Shown piece by piece: positions 29,001-45,550 of a DNA stretch of 64,000 nt. Location: positions 3,782,001 through 3,846,000 of the forward strand of contig NZ_CP013940.1 in NCBI RefSeq assembly GCF_001277215.2. Direction: 5' to 3'. Both the position numbers and the translations under genes were made by a program. The number at the start of each line of letters is the position of its first letter. Positions within the stretch are counted from its first letter, which is position 1. The DNA comes from Cronobacter malonaticus LMG 23826. Its GTDB lineage: Bacteria > Pseudomonadota > Gammaproteobacteria > Enterobacterales > Enterobacteriaceae. Below the pieces are notes generated by a model. The model was not told the origin of the DNA, ran no database searches, and saw nothing but the letters and a program-made list of their open reading frames with translations.

Positions 29001-30121
29001 TCGCCAGGACGCATCATGCGGTAGATCTCAACCAGCGCGCTCAGGCGATCGGTGGTCGGGTCGACGCGGACAGTCTCAGAAATATACGGGCCGTGGTCGA
29101 GGTCGTTGGTGAACAGCGTCTCGATACGTTTGTGACCAGCCTGGCTCAGTTTCGCCAGCAGATCCAGAGACAGTTCCATGTTGGCCGGGCAAATCAGCTC
29201 GCCAGTGGAAGCATCCACATAATCTTTCGCAGCGACTTTACCGGCGATGTATTCAACCGGAACTTCGATGTGTTTGATTTCGTCTTTTTCGAGCTGGCGA
29301 ATATGACGCGCAGTGATACGACGGCCTTTTTCTACGTAGATTTTGCCGTTTGCTTCGATATCAAAGGACGCGGTTTCACCACGCAGACGCTCCGGAATCA
29401 GCTCCATCTGCAGCTTGTTGTCGCGGATTTCGAAAACCACTTTTTCGAAGAACAGGTCAAGGATCTGCTCAGTGGTGTAATCCAGCGCGCGCAGGATGAT
29501 AGTTGCCGGCAGCTTACGACGGCGGTCGATACGGACAAACAGGTTGTCTTTCGGATCGAATTCGAAGTCCAGCCAGGAGCCACGGTAAGGAATGATGCGT
29601 GCGTTATACAGCACCTTACCAGAGGAGTGGGTTTTACCCTTGTCGCTGTCAAAGAACACGCCCGGGCTACGGTGCAGCTGAGAAACGATAACACGCTCAG
29701 TACCGTTGATGACAAAGGTACCGTTATCGGTCATGAGCGGGATTTCGCCCATGTAAACTTCTTGCTCTTTGATGTCTTTAACGGTGCCTTCCGGCGCTTC
29801 GCGCTCGTAGATCACCAGACGCAGCTTAACGCGCAGCGGTGCCGAATAGGTCACGCCACGGATTTGGCATTCTTTAACATCAAAAACCGGTTCGCCAAGA
29901 CGGTAGCTGACGTACTGCAGTTCCGAATTGCCGCTGTAGCTCTGGATCGGGAATACGGAGCGGAAAGCTGCTTCCAGGCCGTACTGACCCTCAGGATCTT
30001 GCTCGATAAATTTCTGGAACGAGTCAAGCTGGATAGAAAGGAGATAGGGAACATCCAGAACTTGTGGACGTTTACCAAAATCCTTACGAATACGTTTTTT
30101 CTCGGTATAGGAGTAAACCAT
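26093..30121 (-). CDS. rpoB: RNA polymerase beta subunit
   Basis: A 1342-residue subunit matching E. coli RpoB in length and almost residue for residue. The rifampicin pocket sequence [20 protein letters not shown] (~507-526) is wild type: the S, Q, D, H, R and S positions of classic resistance are unchanged. The start is [16 protein letters not shown] at 30121; the frame stays open 14 codons upstream, but those are not part of the family. The gene follows rplL across an attenuator and a probable RNase III-processed spacer. Confidence 0.99.
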   Translation of the reverse strand: MVYSYTEKKRIRKDFGKRPQVLDVPYLLSIQLDSFQKFIEQDPEGQYGLEAAFRSVFPIQSYSGNSELQYVSYRLGEPVFDVKECQIRGVTYSAPLRVKLRLVIYEREAPEGTVKDIKEQEVYMGEIPLMTDNGTFVINGTERVIVSQLHRSPGVFFDSDKGKTHSSGKVLYNARIIPYRGSWLDFEFDPKDNLFVRIDRRRKLPATIILRALDYTTEQILDLFFEKVVFEIRDNKLQMELIPERLRGETASFDIEANGKIYVEKGRRITARHIRQLEKDEIKHIEVPVEYIAGKVAAKDYVDASTGELICPANMELSLDLLAKLSQAGHKRIETLFTNDLDHGPYISETVRVDPTTDRLSALVEIYRMMRPGEPPTREAAESLFENLFFSEDRYDLSAVGRMKFNRSLLRDEIEGSGILSKADIIDVMKKLIDIRNGKGEVDDIDHLGNRRIRSVGEMAENQFRVGLVRVERAVKERLSLGDLDTLMPQDMINAKPISAAVKEFFGSSQLSQFMDQNNPLSEITHKRRISALGPGGLTRERAGFEVRDVHPTHYGRVCPIETPEGPNIGLINSLSVYAQTNEYGFLETPYRKVTDGVVTDEIHYLSAIEEGNYVIAQANTNLTEEGRFADDLVTCRSKGESSLFSADQVDYMDVSTQQVVSVGASLIPFLEHDDANRALMGANMQRQAVPTLRADKPLVGTGMERAVAVDSGVTAVAKRGGTVQYVDASRIVIKVNEDEMYPGEAGIDIYNLTKYTRSNQNTCINQMPCVSLNEPVERGDVLADGPSTDLGELALGQNMRVAFMPWNGYNFEDSILVSERVVQEDRFTTIHIQELACVSRDTKLGPEEITADIPNVGEAALSKLDESGIVYIGAEVTGGDILVGKVTPKGETQLTPEEKLLRAIFGEKASDVKDSSLRVPNGVSGTVIDVQVFTRDGVEKDKRALEIEEMQLKQAKKDLSEELQILEAGLFSRIRAVLIAGGVEAEKLDKLPRDRWLELGLTDEEKQNQLEQLAEQYDELKHEFEKKLEAKRRKITQGDDLAPGVLKIVKVYLAVKRQIQPGDKMAGRHGNKGVISKINPIEDMPYDENGTPVDIVLNPLGVPSRMNIGQILETHLGMAAKGIGDKINAMLKRQEEVAKLREFIQKAYDLGQDVRQKVDLNTFSDDEVLRLAENLRKGMPLATPVFDGAKEAEIKELLQLGDLPTSGQITLFDGRTGEQFERPVTVGYMYMLKLNHLVDDKMHARSTGSYSLVTQQPLGGKAQFGGQRFGEMEVWALEAYGAAYTLQEMLTVKSDDVNGRTKMYKNIVDGNHQMEPGMPESFNVLLKEIRSLGINIELEDE

Positions 30122-30368
30122 AGGGTTCCTCAGCTCGCTGACAAGTCGACCCACTCTGTCCATCGAAGGGACAGTTTATGCAACACCATTTTGTTGACCG
30201 AAAAGTGGAACACTTTTCGCAATACCTGTTGCTATCACGCTTAAACCATTTCATTGCGATTTACACAGTGCCGAAACCCTGTCGCAGTATATTAAGTCGT
30301 CGATAGAAACAAGCATTGACGGGTAACCAGCAGTAAAACAGTGTGAAACGCTACTGGTCCCCTAGCGC

Positions 30369-30399
30369 AAAAAGGCTGGTGACCAAAAAGTCACCAGCC
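30369..30399 (-). terminator. rplL-rpoB attenuator
   Basis: On the complement GGCTGGTGAC / GTCACCAGCC form a 10 bp stem followed by TTTTT, about 40 bp after rplL. The same partial terminator in E. coli lets only a fraction of polymerases continue from rplJL into rpoBC. The 250 bp from here to rpoB has no gene and corresponds to the spacer cut by RNase III in E. coli. Confidence 0.9.
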
Positions 30400-30438
30400 A
30401 TCAGCCTGATTTCTCAGGCTGCCACCAGAAGGGTTGGC

Positions 30439-30807
<369 letters not shown>

Positions 30808-30873
30808 TTAATTGTTCCTGAATATCAGAATAAGTTTTATACGTAAGCAAATGCGTTGCGAGAGTAAGCGCTA

Positions 30874-31371
30874 TTAAGCAGCTTCTTTTGCGTCGCGTAC
30901 AGCAGCCAGAGTACGAACCAGTTTGCCGGCAGCGGCTTCTTTCATGGTCGACATCAGACGTGCAATTGCTTCTTCGTAAGTCGGCAGAGTTGCCAGGCGA
31001 TCGATCTGGGACGCCGGGATCAGCTCACCTTCAAAGGCAGCGGCTTTAACCTCAAATTTTGCATTCGCTTTCGCGAACTCTTTGAACAGACGAGCAGCAG
31101 CGCCCGGGTGTTCCATAGAGTATGCAATCAGGGTCGGACCAACGAACGCGTCTTTCAGGCACTCAAAAGCAGTACCTTCAACAGCACGGCGCAGCAGGGT
31201 GTTACGAACAACACGCATGTATACGCCAGCTTCGCGACCTGCTTTACGCAGTTCGGTCATTTTATCTACGGTTACGCCACGGGAATCCGCAACAACCGCA
31301 GACAGCGCGCCTTTGGCTACTTCGCTGACTTCAGCAACAATCGCTTGTTTGTCTTGAAGATTTAAAGCCAT
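30874..31371 (-). CDS. rplJ: 50S ribosomal protein L10
   Basis: A 165-residue stalk base protein that anchors L7/L12 dimers to 23S rRNA. It starts [15 protein letters not shown], and length equals E. coli L10. In E. coli the L10-L12 complex binds the leader of this transcript and represses translation; the ~245 nt leader here fits that. Confidence 0.99.
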   Translation of the reverse strand: MALNLQDKQAIVAEVSEVAKGALSAVVADSRGVTVDKMTELRKAGREAGVYMRVVRNTLLRRAVEGTAFECLKDAFVGPTLIAYSMEHPGAAARLFKEFAKANAKFEVKAAAFEGELIPASQIDRLATLPTYEEAIARLMSTMKEAAAGKLVRTLAAVRDAKEAA

Positions 31372-31620
31372 TAGCTTTTGCTCCTGGATTTTAGCCGGGA
31401 CACGTCCCGGAACTCACTTCACTCATTCATACGAAAGAGCGTCGAAATACGGTGAGCAGAAACAAGCCAAAGACTACTTAAAAAATATTCTTCAGGTTCT
31501 GTCACCGTCTACGCAGGGAATTAAGCTTCTTACGAAACACCTGCGGTCTTGGACGGAGGCCTGGATAAGGCCAGGCTCCAACCGAAATTCTTTTGTGCTC
31601 TGCTTAGCAGAACAATGGGC
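31372..31620 (-). promoter_or_regulatory. rplJ leader (L10 autoregulatory region)
   Basis: The gene-free stretch between the rplJ promoter and the rplJ start codon. By position and length it is the leader where L10(L12)4 binds to shut down rplJL translation in E. coli. I did not fold it, so the structure is inferred from context. Confidence 0.6.
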
Positions 31621-31625
31621 GTAAG

Positions 31626-31654
31626 ATTGTAGACAAATCCGACGCCCACGTAAA
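31626..31654 (-). promoter_or_regulatory. rplJL-rpoBC promoter (P-L10)
   Basis: On the complement, -35 TTTACG (31649-31654), 17 bp, then -10 TACAAT (31626-31631), just downstream of the rplA stop. It corresponds to the E. coli L10 promoter. Confidence 0.82.
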
Positions 31655-31662
31655 GAGGCGAA

Positions 31663-32856
<1,194 letters not shown>

Positions 32857-32891
32857 TTATGGGTTGGCCCCATAAAAACAAAAGGCGCGAA

Positions 32892-32920
32892 ATTGTATTC
32901 CAATCTCGCGCCCTGTGCAA
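32892..32920 (-). promoter_or_regulatory. rplKA promoter (P-L11)
   Basis: On the complement, -35 TTGCAC (32915-32920), 17 bp, then -10 TACAAT (32892-32897), in the nusG-rplK spacer. It is followed by a hairpin (TTTTATGGGG / CCCATAAAA) in the leader, where L1 acts in E. coli. Confidence 0.85.
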
Positions 32921-32949
32921 CGGTTAACCGCTGGTTTTTCGAACTCAGC

Positions 32950-33495
32950 TTACGCTTTTTCTACCTGGCTGAAATCAAGCTCAACCGGCGTAGCACGACC
33001 GAAGATAGAAACCGACACTTTCAGGCGGCTTTTCTCGTAATCGACTTCTTCCACCACGCCGTTAAAGTCAGCAAACGGACCGTCATTAACACGAACCATT
33101 TCACCCGGCTCAAACAGCGTTTTCGGACGCGGTTTATCGCCAACCTGCTGCAGGCGGTTCATGATAGCGTCCACTTCTTTGTCGCTGATTGGCGCCGGAC
33201 GGTCAGACGTACCGCCGATGAAGCCCATCACGCGAGGTACGCTACGCACCAGGTGCCAGCTTGCGTCGTTCATGACCATCTGAACTAACACATAACCGGG
33301 GAAGAATTTGCGCTCACTTTTGCGACGCTGGCCGCCACGGATTTCCACTACCTCTTCGGTGGGAACCATGACTTCGCCAAACAACTCTTCCATGTTGTGT
33401 AATTTGATATGCTCACGCAGCGACGTTGCTACGCGGCCTTCAAAACCGGAAAACGCCTGAACGACGTACCAGCGCTTTTTAGGTGCTTCAGACAT
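32950..33495 (-). CDS. nusG: Transcription termination/antitermination factor NusG
   Basis: A 181-residue factor with an N-terminal NGN domain ([20 protein letters not shown]) that binds the polymerase clamp and a C-terminal KOW domain ([20 protein letters not shown]) that binds Rho or S10. Length equals E. coli NusG. It starts 1 bp after secE. Its paralogue RfaH is encoded in this same window. Confidence 0.99.
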
Positions 33496-33496
33496 C

Positions 33497-33880
33497 TCAG
33501 AACCTCAGGCCAGTGATAAAGGATACCAGGCGGACCAGAATACCATCCAGCCCCCACAGGATCAGTGACATAACTGCGGTCACTGCAGCCACGATTAATG
33601 TGGTGTGCAACGTTTCCTGGCGAGTCGGCCAAATAACCTTACGGACTTCGGTTCTCGCTTCACGGGCAAAGGCGACCGTAGCTTTACCTTTTGTCGTCAA
33701 CAGCGCGACACCACCCGCTGCAGCAATCAGAATAACTACCGCAAGAGCACGCAGCGGCAGAGTCACCTCACGGTAAAGAAAGTTGCCTACGATAGCTACG
33801 ATCAGCAGCGCAGCGACAACCAACCACTTCATCACTTCCAGGCCGCGCCCGCTTCCCTGAGCTTCGGTATTCGCACTCAT
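33497..33880 (-). CDS. secE: Preprotein translocase subunit SecE
   Basis: A 127-residue inner-membrane protein with three transmembrane segments (about 20-38, 45-63 and 93-111). The essential amphipathic segment [20 protein letters not shown] lies before the third. I start at [15 protein letters not shown], giving the E. coli length; five extra upstream codons are open but not conserved. It forms the secE-nusG operon. Confidence 0.98.
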
Positions 33881-34057
33881 AAACCAACCTGTCATAGTAA
33901 ATCAGACAAACATTTTTGCCCCGCACATGCGAGGCAAGCCAGACCGAATTGCTCGTTTTACATTGCGCTTCGGAGTTACGCTATCTGCAGAGCCTGTCTC
34001 AGCAATGATTATGTGGAATAAATCACTGATGAGCCAGGTTCTGGGCCGAGAGCGTGC

Positions 34058-34084
34058 AAAAAGGGCATCAAATGATGCCCTTTT
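34058..34084 (-). terminator. tufB terminator
   Basis: On the complement AAAAGGGCATC / GATGCCCTTTTT form a near-perfect stem with T tracts on both sides, just after the tufB stop. Confidence 0.88.
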
Positions 34085-34114
34085 ATTGCGCATTGCGTCA
34101 AATGTTATCAGCGA

Positions 34115-35335
<1,221 letters not shown>

Positions 35336-35411
35336 TCACCACATCAACCAGGCGTTTGCCTGAATTTGTTGAATACATCTACAGAAGAGAAACAGGGAGG
35401 AGATTGAGAAG

Positions 35412-35487
35412 TGGTGCTGATAGGCAGATTCGAACTGCCGACCTCACCCTTACCAAGGGTGCGCTCTACCAACTGAGCTATATCAGC
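35412..35487 (-). tRNA. thrT: tRNA-Thr (anticodon GGT)
   Basis: The complement gives a 76 nt cloverleaf with encoded CCA, anticodon GGT in CCTTGGTAAGG and T-loop GTTCGAATC. It is the last tRNA before tufB, as thrT in E. coli. Confidence 0.97.
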
Positions 35488-35493
35488 ACATCC

Positions 35494-35568
<75 letters not shown>

Positions 35569-35677
35569 ATCCTGAAACTCGGCTACCCAGTTCTTTCTGT
35601 ACAAAAAAGAAATTCTTTTTTGCTTGAGCTGGCAGGCTTACCGACCAACTCTGGCATCGCAATCGCGAAGCCGGAAA

Positions 35678-35762
<85 letters not shown>

Positions 35763-35771
35763 TGAACTTGA

Positions 35772-35847
<76 letters not shown>

Positions 35848-35861
35848 ATCAAGTAGCGCGC

Positions 35862-35890
35862 ATTCTAGGAATAGCGGCGCGCGCATGCAA
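35862..35890 (-). promoter_or_regulatory. thrU-tufB operon promoter
   Basis: On the complement, -35 TTGCAT (35885-35890), 17 bp, then -10 TAGAAT (35862-35867) and a GCGCGC discriminator, the pattern of promoters under stringent control. An A/T run (AATTTTTTTGTTG) sits directly upstream of the -35. Confidence 0.85.
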
Positions 35891-36385
35891 CAAAAAAATT
35901 GCTTAATCCGATCTATTGCTCACATTTTGCGCATTAACGCGCATTTCTGACGCCTTTTCAGCCACTCATGATGAAATAATCCACACCTGGCGGCAACTGT
36001 TGATAGCGATGACGCTAAGAGACAAAATCGCCCAAGTGCGTTTTACAATCTATTTATGTGCTTCCTGTGCCCAAAACGCTTCTGATTTAAGCATTACAAA
36101 GAATGCTTTCATCGTCTCGCTCGCCGTTGGGTTTACATCAGTCAGAGACAACCCCTTACCAGCGGACAAGCTTTATACAATTAACGTTAAGAAGCGTGAT
36201 GCTTTTCGGAGAAAGGAAAGTGAGGAAGATTTTTTCTTATTATTCCTTTTGATCTGATGTTACCCTCCTGCCCATTGTGAAATTCTCGCTTACCCGGCGT
36301 GCCATTAAGCGGTCTACGATGAAAGCATCACAGCGCTGAGCAAAGGGTTTTCATTTTGTCCTGAATAACAGGCAGAAGCATGCTT
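35891..36385. other. Gene-free divergent spacer between thrU and coaA
   Basis: About 500 bp, A+T-rich compared with the rest of the window. It should hold the upstream activating (Fis-type) region of the thrU promoter and the coaA promoter. An open frame at 35916-36257 has no recognisable homology or ribosome site and I do not call it. I see no RNA gene or strong hairpin. Confidence 0.5.
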
Positions 36386-37336
36386 ATGAGTAATAAAGAT
36401 CAAACCTTAACGTCCCCTTATCTCCAGTTTAACCGGAGCCAGTGGGCCGCCCTGCGCGATTCCGTACCGATGACGCTTACCGAAGGCGAAATAGCGCGCC
36501 TGAAGGGCATTAACGAAGACCTCTCTCTTGAAGAAGTGGCGGAAATTTATCTGCCGCTATCGCGCTTGCTCAATTTTTATATTAGCTCCAACTTACGCCG
36601 GCAGGCCGTACTTGAGCAGTTTCTCGGCACCAATGGTCAGCGCATACCTTATATTATCAGCATTGCAGGTAGCGTTGCGGTGGGTAAAAGTACGACTGCT
36701 CGCGTATTGCAGGCGCTGTTAAGCCGCTGGCCTGAGCACCGTCGCGTAGAGCTGATTACGACCGATGGTTTCCTTCATCCGAACGCGGTTTTAAAAGAAC
36801 GTAATCTGATGAAGAAGAAAGGCTTTCCCCAGTCGTACGATATGCATCGCCTGGTTAAGTTTGTTTCTGATATTAAATCAGGCGTGCCGAATGTCACCGC
36901 GCCGGTTTATTCACATCTCATTTACGATGTCATCCCCGATGGGGATAAGGTCGTTAATCAGCCGGATATACTTATTCTTGAAGGGCTAAACGTTCTGCAA
37001 AGCGGTATGGATTATCCTCATGATCCACATCATGTCTTTGTTTCAGACTTCGTCGATTTCTCTATTTATGTGGATGCGCCAGAGGATTTACTACAGCGCT
37101 GGTATATCAACCGCTTTCTGAAATTCCGTGAGGGCGCGTTTACCGATCCAGACTCTTATTTTCATAACTACGCCAAACTGTCAGAAGATGAAGCGGTAAA
37201 TATCGCCACACAGTTATGGAAAGAGATTAACTGGTTGAACCTGAAAGAGAATATCTTACCAACTCGAGAACGGGCCAGCCTCATCATGACCAAGAGCGCG
37301 AACCATGCCGTCGACTGTGTCCGCTTAAGAAAATAA
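36386..37336 (+). CDS. coaA: Pantothenate kinase (type I)
   Basis: A 316-residue enzyme that phosphorylates pantothenate, the controlled first step of CoA synthesis, and is inhibited by CoA. The P-loop GSVAVGKST is at ~95-103, followed by [11 protein letters not shown]. The start at ATG 36386 gives the E. coli length; an ATG two codons earlier is also open. Base composition of this gene and of birA and murB is visibly less GC-rich than most of the window. It converges with birA across a shared terminator. Confidence 0.98.
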   Translation: MSNKDQTLTSPYLQFNRSQWAALRDSVPMTLTEGEIARLKGINEDLSLEEVAEIYLPLSRLLNFYISSNLRRQAVLEQFLGTNGQRIPYIISIAGSVAVGKSTTARVLQALLSRWPEHRRVELITTDGFLHPNAVLKERNLMKKKGFPQSYDMHRLVKFVSDIKSGVPNVTAPVYSHLIYDVIPDGDKVVNQPDILILEGLNVLQSGMDYPHDPHHVFVSDFVDFSIYVDAPEDLLQRWYINRFLKFREGAFTDPDSYFHNYAKLSEDEAVNIATQLWKEINWLNLKENILPTRERASLIMTKSANHAVDCVRLRK

Positions 37337-37346
37337 AGCAGACAGT

Positions 37347-37373
37347 AAAAAAGGGAGCCAGGCTCCCTTTTTT
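37347..37373. terminator. Bidirectional terminator between coaA and birA
   Basis: AAAAAAGGGAGCC / GGCTCCCTTTTTT is a near-perfect palindrome with A and T tracts on both sides, serving both convergent genes. The birA stop codon begins at its edge. Confidence 0.92.
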
Positions 37374-38335
37374 CATTCTGCGCTGCGTAATGAAATCTCG
37401 CCGCCCACCCAGGGTTTTATCACACCGTTTTGCTCCAGCAATAGCGCTCCCTGATTATCTATACCACGCGAAATCCCGTATATTTCCCGCTCACCAATAA
37501 TAAGTTTAACCTGGCGGTGAATAAAATTATCCAGCTTTTCCCAGCGGGTTAAGAAGGGAGCCAGCCCCTCTTGCTCAAATTGCCGCAAAGACGCGCGCAG
37601 CTTTTCAATCAACCTGACGGCCAGCTCGTTTCTGTCAACCTTAATACCCGCCTCCTGAAGATTAATCCAACCCTGATTCACGATGTCGCTTTCTACCTGC
37701 CGCATCGCGAGGTTGATACCCGCGCCAATCACTATCTGTGCTGCATCGCCCGTTTTTCCCGTAAGCTCAACAAGAATACCAGCCAGCTTTCTGTCACTCA
37801 GATAAAGATCGTTAGGCCATTTAACGCGTACCTGATCGGCTCCCAGTTCGTGCAGTACTTCAGCCATCACGATACCAATAACCAGGCTTAAACCGATAGC
37901 AGCGGCAGGCCCCTGCTCAAGACGCCAGTACATAGAAAGATAAAGGTTTGCCCCAAACGGTGAGAACCATTTACGGCCACGACGCCCACGACCAGCCTGC
38001 TGATATTCAGCGATACAGGCGTCGCCAGAATCAAGCTCAGAAAGTCTGTCCAGTAAATATTGGTTTGTAGAATCAATAACAGGCAGCACTGTGACTGAAC
38101 CGTTTTTTATATGAGAATGAATGTAGGCTTCGTTAAGTAACTGTATTGGACCTGGCAGGCTATATCCTTTACCCGGCACCGTAAAGACGTCAATACCCCA
38201 GTCGCGTAGCGTCTGGATATGCTTGTTAATCGCAGCCCGGCTCATTCCCAGCTTTTCACCAAGTTGCTCGCCAGAGTGAAACTCGCCGTCGGCAAGAAGC
38301 GAAACCAGGGTTAACGGAATAGTATTATCTTTCAA
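37373..38335 (-). CDS. birA: Biotin-protein ligase / biotin operon repressor BirA
   Basis: A 320-residue bifunctional protein that biotinylates AccB and, as the biotinyl-AMP dimer, represses bio genes. An N-terminal winged helix ([18 protein letters not shown], ~22-39) precedes the ligase domain with the biotin loop GRGRRGRKW (~115-123) and KWPNDLYL. The only start that keeps [10 protein letters not shown] is TTG at 38333-38335, overlapping the murB stop as TTGA; E. coli has ATGA there. Translation is probably coupled to murB and may be weaker. Confidence 0.97.
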   Translation of the reverse strand: MKDNTIPLTLVSLLADGEFHSGEQLGEKLGMSRAAINKHIQTLRDWGIDVFTVPGKGYSLPGPIQLLNEAYIHSHIKNGSVTVLPVIDSTNQYLLDRLSELDSGDACIAEYQQAGRGRRGRKWFSPFGANLYLSMYWRLEQGPAAAIGLSLVIGIVMAEVLHELGADQVRVKWPNDLYLSDRKLAGILVELTGKTGDAAQIVIGAGINLAMRQVESDIVNQGWINLQEAGIKVDRNELAVRLIEKLRASLRQFEQEGLAPFLTRWEKLDNFIHRQVKLIIGEREIYGISRGIDNQGALLLEQNGVIKPWVGGEISLRSAE

Positions 38336-39360
38336 GCAATCGTCTCCACAGCATTCACCTCACCAGTAGAACCAATAAAGCGAACCTCAGGCTCAAGCCA
38401 GACATTAAATTTTTCGCCGACACGTTGACGAACTTCATGCGCGAGTTTCACGATATCTTCACTGGTCGCATTATGTTCATTAATAAGCACCAGGGCCTGA
38501 TGGCGATGCACTGTCGCGCCGCCGACGCTATAGCCTTTCATATCACACCGATCAATAAGCCAGCCTGCAGCGAGTTTTACCTGCCCATCATTTTGCGGGT
38601 AACGCGGCGCATCAGGGTAATGTATAAATAACGCACTAGCTTCTTCTGCAGTGATCACCGGGTTTTTGAAGAAGCTGCCAGCATTACCGTATTCCTTAGG
38701 ATCGGGCAGTTTAGTACGACGCATATGACATACTGCATCGAATACCTGGCGCGGTGTGACGGTATCAGGTGATAAGCGTGTCAAATCGCCATAGATCAGT
38801 ACAGGCGACCATGCTTTAGGAAGACGAAGACCAATGCCTGTGATGGCATATCGATTCTGGTAATCATGTTTGAAAATGCTGTCGCGGTAACCAAAGCGGC
38901 AGTCACTATTACCAAGACGAACCGACTTGCCCGTTATTAAATCAAGGCAGTCAACATACAGACAGAGCTGTTTAAACTCTACGCCATAAGCGCCAATATT
39001 CTGAATAGGCGAAGAGCCAGCACAGCCTGGAATAAGTGCCAGGTTTTCAAGCCCGGCCATGTTATGGTCCAGTGTGTACTCAACGAGACGATGCCAGTTT
39101 TCACCCGCACCTGCATGTATCAGCCAGGCGTCATGCCGTTCTTCAACCTGTATGCCCATGATACGGTTCAGAATTACCGTGCCGTTGAAATCATCAAGAA
39201 ATAGCACGTTGCTTCCCTCACCCAGGATCAAAACCGGCCGGGAGACTGCCTGCGCCTGCTGCCATGCTTCAGCCAGCGCCTCTGCACTATGCGCCGTCAC
39301 GATCTGCTGCGCGCATTTATCAATACCGAATGTATTGTAGGGTTTAAGGGTGTTATTCAT
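38332..39360 (-). CDS. murB: UDP-N-acetylenolpyruvoylglucosamine reductase
   Basis: A 342-residue FAD enzyme that reduces UDP-GlcNAc-enolpyruvate to UDP-MurNAc in peptidoglycan synthesis. FAD-binding signatures are [11 protein letters not shown] and [14 protein letters not shown]. The catalytic serine is in [11 protein letters not shown], and the catalytic Glu is probably in [10 protein letters not shown] near the C-terminus. The start [15 protein letters not shown] gives exactly the E. coli length; the 26 upstream codons are unrelated. It lies 194 bp downstream of 5S and overlaps birA by 3 bp. Confidence 0.98.
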   Translation of the reverse strand: MNNTLKPYNTFGIDKCAQQIVTAHSAEALAEAWQQAQAVSRPVLILGEGSNVLFLDDFNGTVILNRIMGIQVEERHDAWLIHAGAGENWHRLVEYTLDHNMAGLENLALIPGCAGSSPIQNIGAYGVEFKQLCLYVDCLDLITGKSVRLGNSDCRFGYRDSIFKHDYQNRYAITGIGLRLPKAWSPVLIYGDLTRLSPDTVTPRQVFDAVCHMRRTKLPDPKEYGNAGSFFKNPVITAEEASALFIHYPDAPRYPQNDGQVKLAAGWLIDRCDMKGYSVGGATVHRHQALVLINEHNATSEDIVKLAHEVRQRVGEKFNVWLEPEVRFIGSTGEVNAVETIA

Positions 39361-39516
39361 GCCATTAGTCCTGATGTCAAAACCCGGACAGTTTAACCGA
39401 TTAGCAGGTTGATAGCTTCTTTGTGATTGGCTGAGCACACAAAAGGAGAGATAAAAGAAGACGCAACTGTGGATGAAAGAAAATAGGCAGCTGAAAATAT
39501 ATATCTTTCAAAAAGC

Positions 39517-39550
39517 AAAAACCCCTCAGCGGTGCTGAGGGGTTCTTTTA
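39517..39550 (-). terminator. rRNA operon terminator
   Basis: On the complement ACCCCTCAGC / GCTGAGGGGT form a 10 bp stem followed by TTTTTGC, directly after 5S. It separates the rRNA operon from murB. Confidence 0.9.
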
Positions 39551-39554
39551 TTTG

Positions 39555-39674
39555 ATGCCTGGCAGTTCCCTACTCTCGCATGGGGAGACCCCACACTACC
39601 ATCGGCGCTACGGCGTTTCACTTCTGAGTTCGGCATGGGGTCAGGTGGGACCACCGCGCTACAGCCGCCAGGCA
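39555..39674 (-). rRNA. rrf: 5S ribosomal RNA
   Basis: 120 nt on the complement, beginning TGCCTGGCGGC and ending ACTGCCAGGCAT; the terminal stem pairs fully. Only one 5S is present and no distal tRNA follows it. Confidence 0.99.
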
Positions 39675-39764
39675 AATTCTGTCTCGTTCACCGCTTCCGC
39701 CATGAACGTTTATCCGTCACAAGCTGAATATCTCTCTCAACACGCCAGACTTCTTTGGCGTTGT

Positions 39765-42666
<2,902 letters not shown>

Positions 42667-42782
42667 TCACAACCCGAAGAAGTCTTCGTGCTGCGAGTTT
42701 GAGAGACTCTGACACACCGCGCATTCCTGATTACGGAAGAATGCAACAGCATGTCTGTTTCAATTTTCAGCTTGTTCCGGAT

Positions 42783-42793
42783 TGTTAAAGAGC
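42783..42793 (-). promoter_or_regulatory. Spacer boxA, second rRNA operon
   Basis: The complement reads GCTCTTTAACA between tRNA-Ala and 23S, the same element as at 2568-2578. Confidence 0.8.
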
Positions 42794-42834
42794 AAATACT
42801 TCGCAGTATACTCGTTGAGTACACTCTGAAGTGA

Positions 42835-42910
42835 TGGTGGAGCTATGCGGGATCGAACCGCAGACCTCCTGCGTGCAAAGCAGGCGCTCTCCCAGCTGAG
42901 CTATAGCCCC
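42835..42910 (-). tRNA. alaT: tRNA-Ala (anticodon TGC) in 16S-23S spacer
   Basis: The complement gives a 76 nt tRNA with acceptor GGGGCTA, anticodon TGC in CTTTGCACGC and encoded CCA. It lies second in the spacer after tRNA-Ile, the E. coli rrnA/rrnD/rrnH arrangement. Confidence 0.97.
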
Positions 42911-42943
42911 ATCGTAGTTAAACCTCTTCAACTCCTGTGGAGT

Positions 42944-43020
<77 letters not shown>

Positions 43021-43088
43021 GTAGAGGTTTTGCTTCTTTACTTTCTATCAGACAATCTGTGTGAGCACGCGAGGTTGTATCTTTCAGG

Positions 43089-44630
<1,542 letters not shown>

Positions 44631-44768
44631 AAAGTCTGATGCTCAAAGAATTAAACTGTTAGTTCGTAATGAATTAACTGTTGTTCACTTGAGACTTGAT
44701 ATTCGTTTATCGTCCGTAGACGTTAAGATATCAGTGCCCCGAGTGCCCACACAGATTGTCTGATAAAT

Positions 44769-44779
44769 TGTTAAAGAGC
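44769..44779 (-). promoter_or_regulatory. Leader boxA, second rRNA operon
   Basis: The complement reads GCTCTTTAACA in the rRNA leader, as in the first operon. Confidence 0.82.
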
Positions 44780-44819
44780 AGTGCGACGCGGCCTTCAGCC
44801 TGCTGTCGCGAGGTGGCGT

Positions 44820-44847
44820 ATATTACGCTTTCCTCTTTCAGAGTCAA
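44820..44847 (-). promoter_or_regulatory. rrn P2 promoter, second operon
   Basis: On the complement, -35 TTGACT (44842-44847), 16 bp, then -10 TAATAT (44820-44825), as in the first operon. Confidence 0.85.
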
Positions 44848-44917
44848 GCGTTTATTTTCGCTTTCGTCTGCCTGACGGGCTGGCTCGTTTGCCGTTGTGC
44901 CGTGTCAGTGGAGGCGC

Positions 44918-44945
44918 ATTATAGGGAGTTCTCTTCGCCTGACAA
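44918..44945 (-). promoter_or_regulatory. rrn P1 promoter with UP element, second operon
   Basis: On the complement, -35 TTGTCA (44940-44945), 16 bp, then -10 TATAAT (44918-44923) and a GCGCC discriminator. The A+T-rich block at 44950-44985 directly upstream fits an UP element. This is the E. coli rrnB P1 type -35, stronger than TTGCGG of the first operon. Confidence 0.87.
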
Positions 44946-45006
44946 CCCCTAATTTCAAAAAAGTTTTCGTTCGCTTAATTTCCAGGCAATGTGCCGGAAA
45001 AGAATA

Positions 45007-45540
45007 CTAATCGCGGTTCAGGCGGGCGATTTCCTGCGCAAAAAGGGCCACCTGAGGCCAGTCCGTATAGACCACCTCTTTTGACGTATCTGTTTCCCCG
45101 CCCGTCATTTTCATAATCAGGCGAATCATAAAGCGGTCAAACCAGCGATAACGCGGATAACGCAGCGCGCCGGCGAAAACGGCGCAGCGATCGGGCTGCC
45201 AGGGCGAGTTCATCAGAAACTTGCGCGTATAGCTGTTGGTCTGCGGCGTTCGCTTCTCTGGCTTACGCGCCACAAGGTTCACCGAGAAGAACGCACCCGG
45301 CAGCGCGTTAAGCGCCTGCTGATGTTGTTTTACAAACGCGTCCAGCGTCGGGTGAAAATGGCCGTAGCGAATCGATGCGCCTATCACCACCTTCTTATAT
45401 TGCGTCCAGTCTGGCGCTTCAGCGCGATGCAGGTTGACCACATCCACCGCTTCGCCCATTTCCTGTAGCTGAGACGCGATATAAAAAGCGATTTCGCGCG
45501 TTTGTCCATCACGGGTGGAAAACAGAATTAAGGTTTTCAC
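45007..45540 (-). CDS. hemG: Menaquinone-dependent protoporphyrinogen IX dehydrogenase
   Basis: A 177-residue flavodoxin-like enzyme that oxidises protoporphyrinogen IX to protoporphyrin IX, passing electrons to quinones at the inner membrane. The FMN loop is [13 protein letters not shown] at the N-terminus; [15 protein letters not shown] is the long-chain insert typical of HemG. The start is GTG at 45540, with AAGGAGATAAAC upstream, and E. coli hemG also uses GTG; the longer frame upstream runs into trkH. It lies 10 bp after trkH. Confidence 0.97.
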   Translation of the reverse strand: MKTLILFSTRDGQTREIAFYIASQLQEMGEAVDVVNLHRAEAPDWTQYKKVVIGASIRYGHFHPTLDAFVKQHQQALNALPGAFFSVNLVARKPEKRTPQTNSYTRKFLMNSPWQPDRCAVFAGALRYPRYRWFDRFMIRLIMKMTGGETDTSKEVVYTDWPQVALFAQEIARLNRD

Positions 45541-45550
45541 GTTTATCTCC

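Noticed and set aside
35916..36257. 113-codon frame between thrU and coaA
   Set aside because: No ribosome site, no recognisable homology and codon use unlike genes; it covers the likely promoter region of coaA and thrU.
36380..36385. Earlier ATG for coaA
   Set aside because: Two extra codons are open, but the ATG at 36386 gives the family length and N-terminus.
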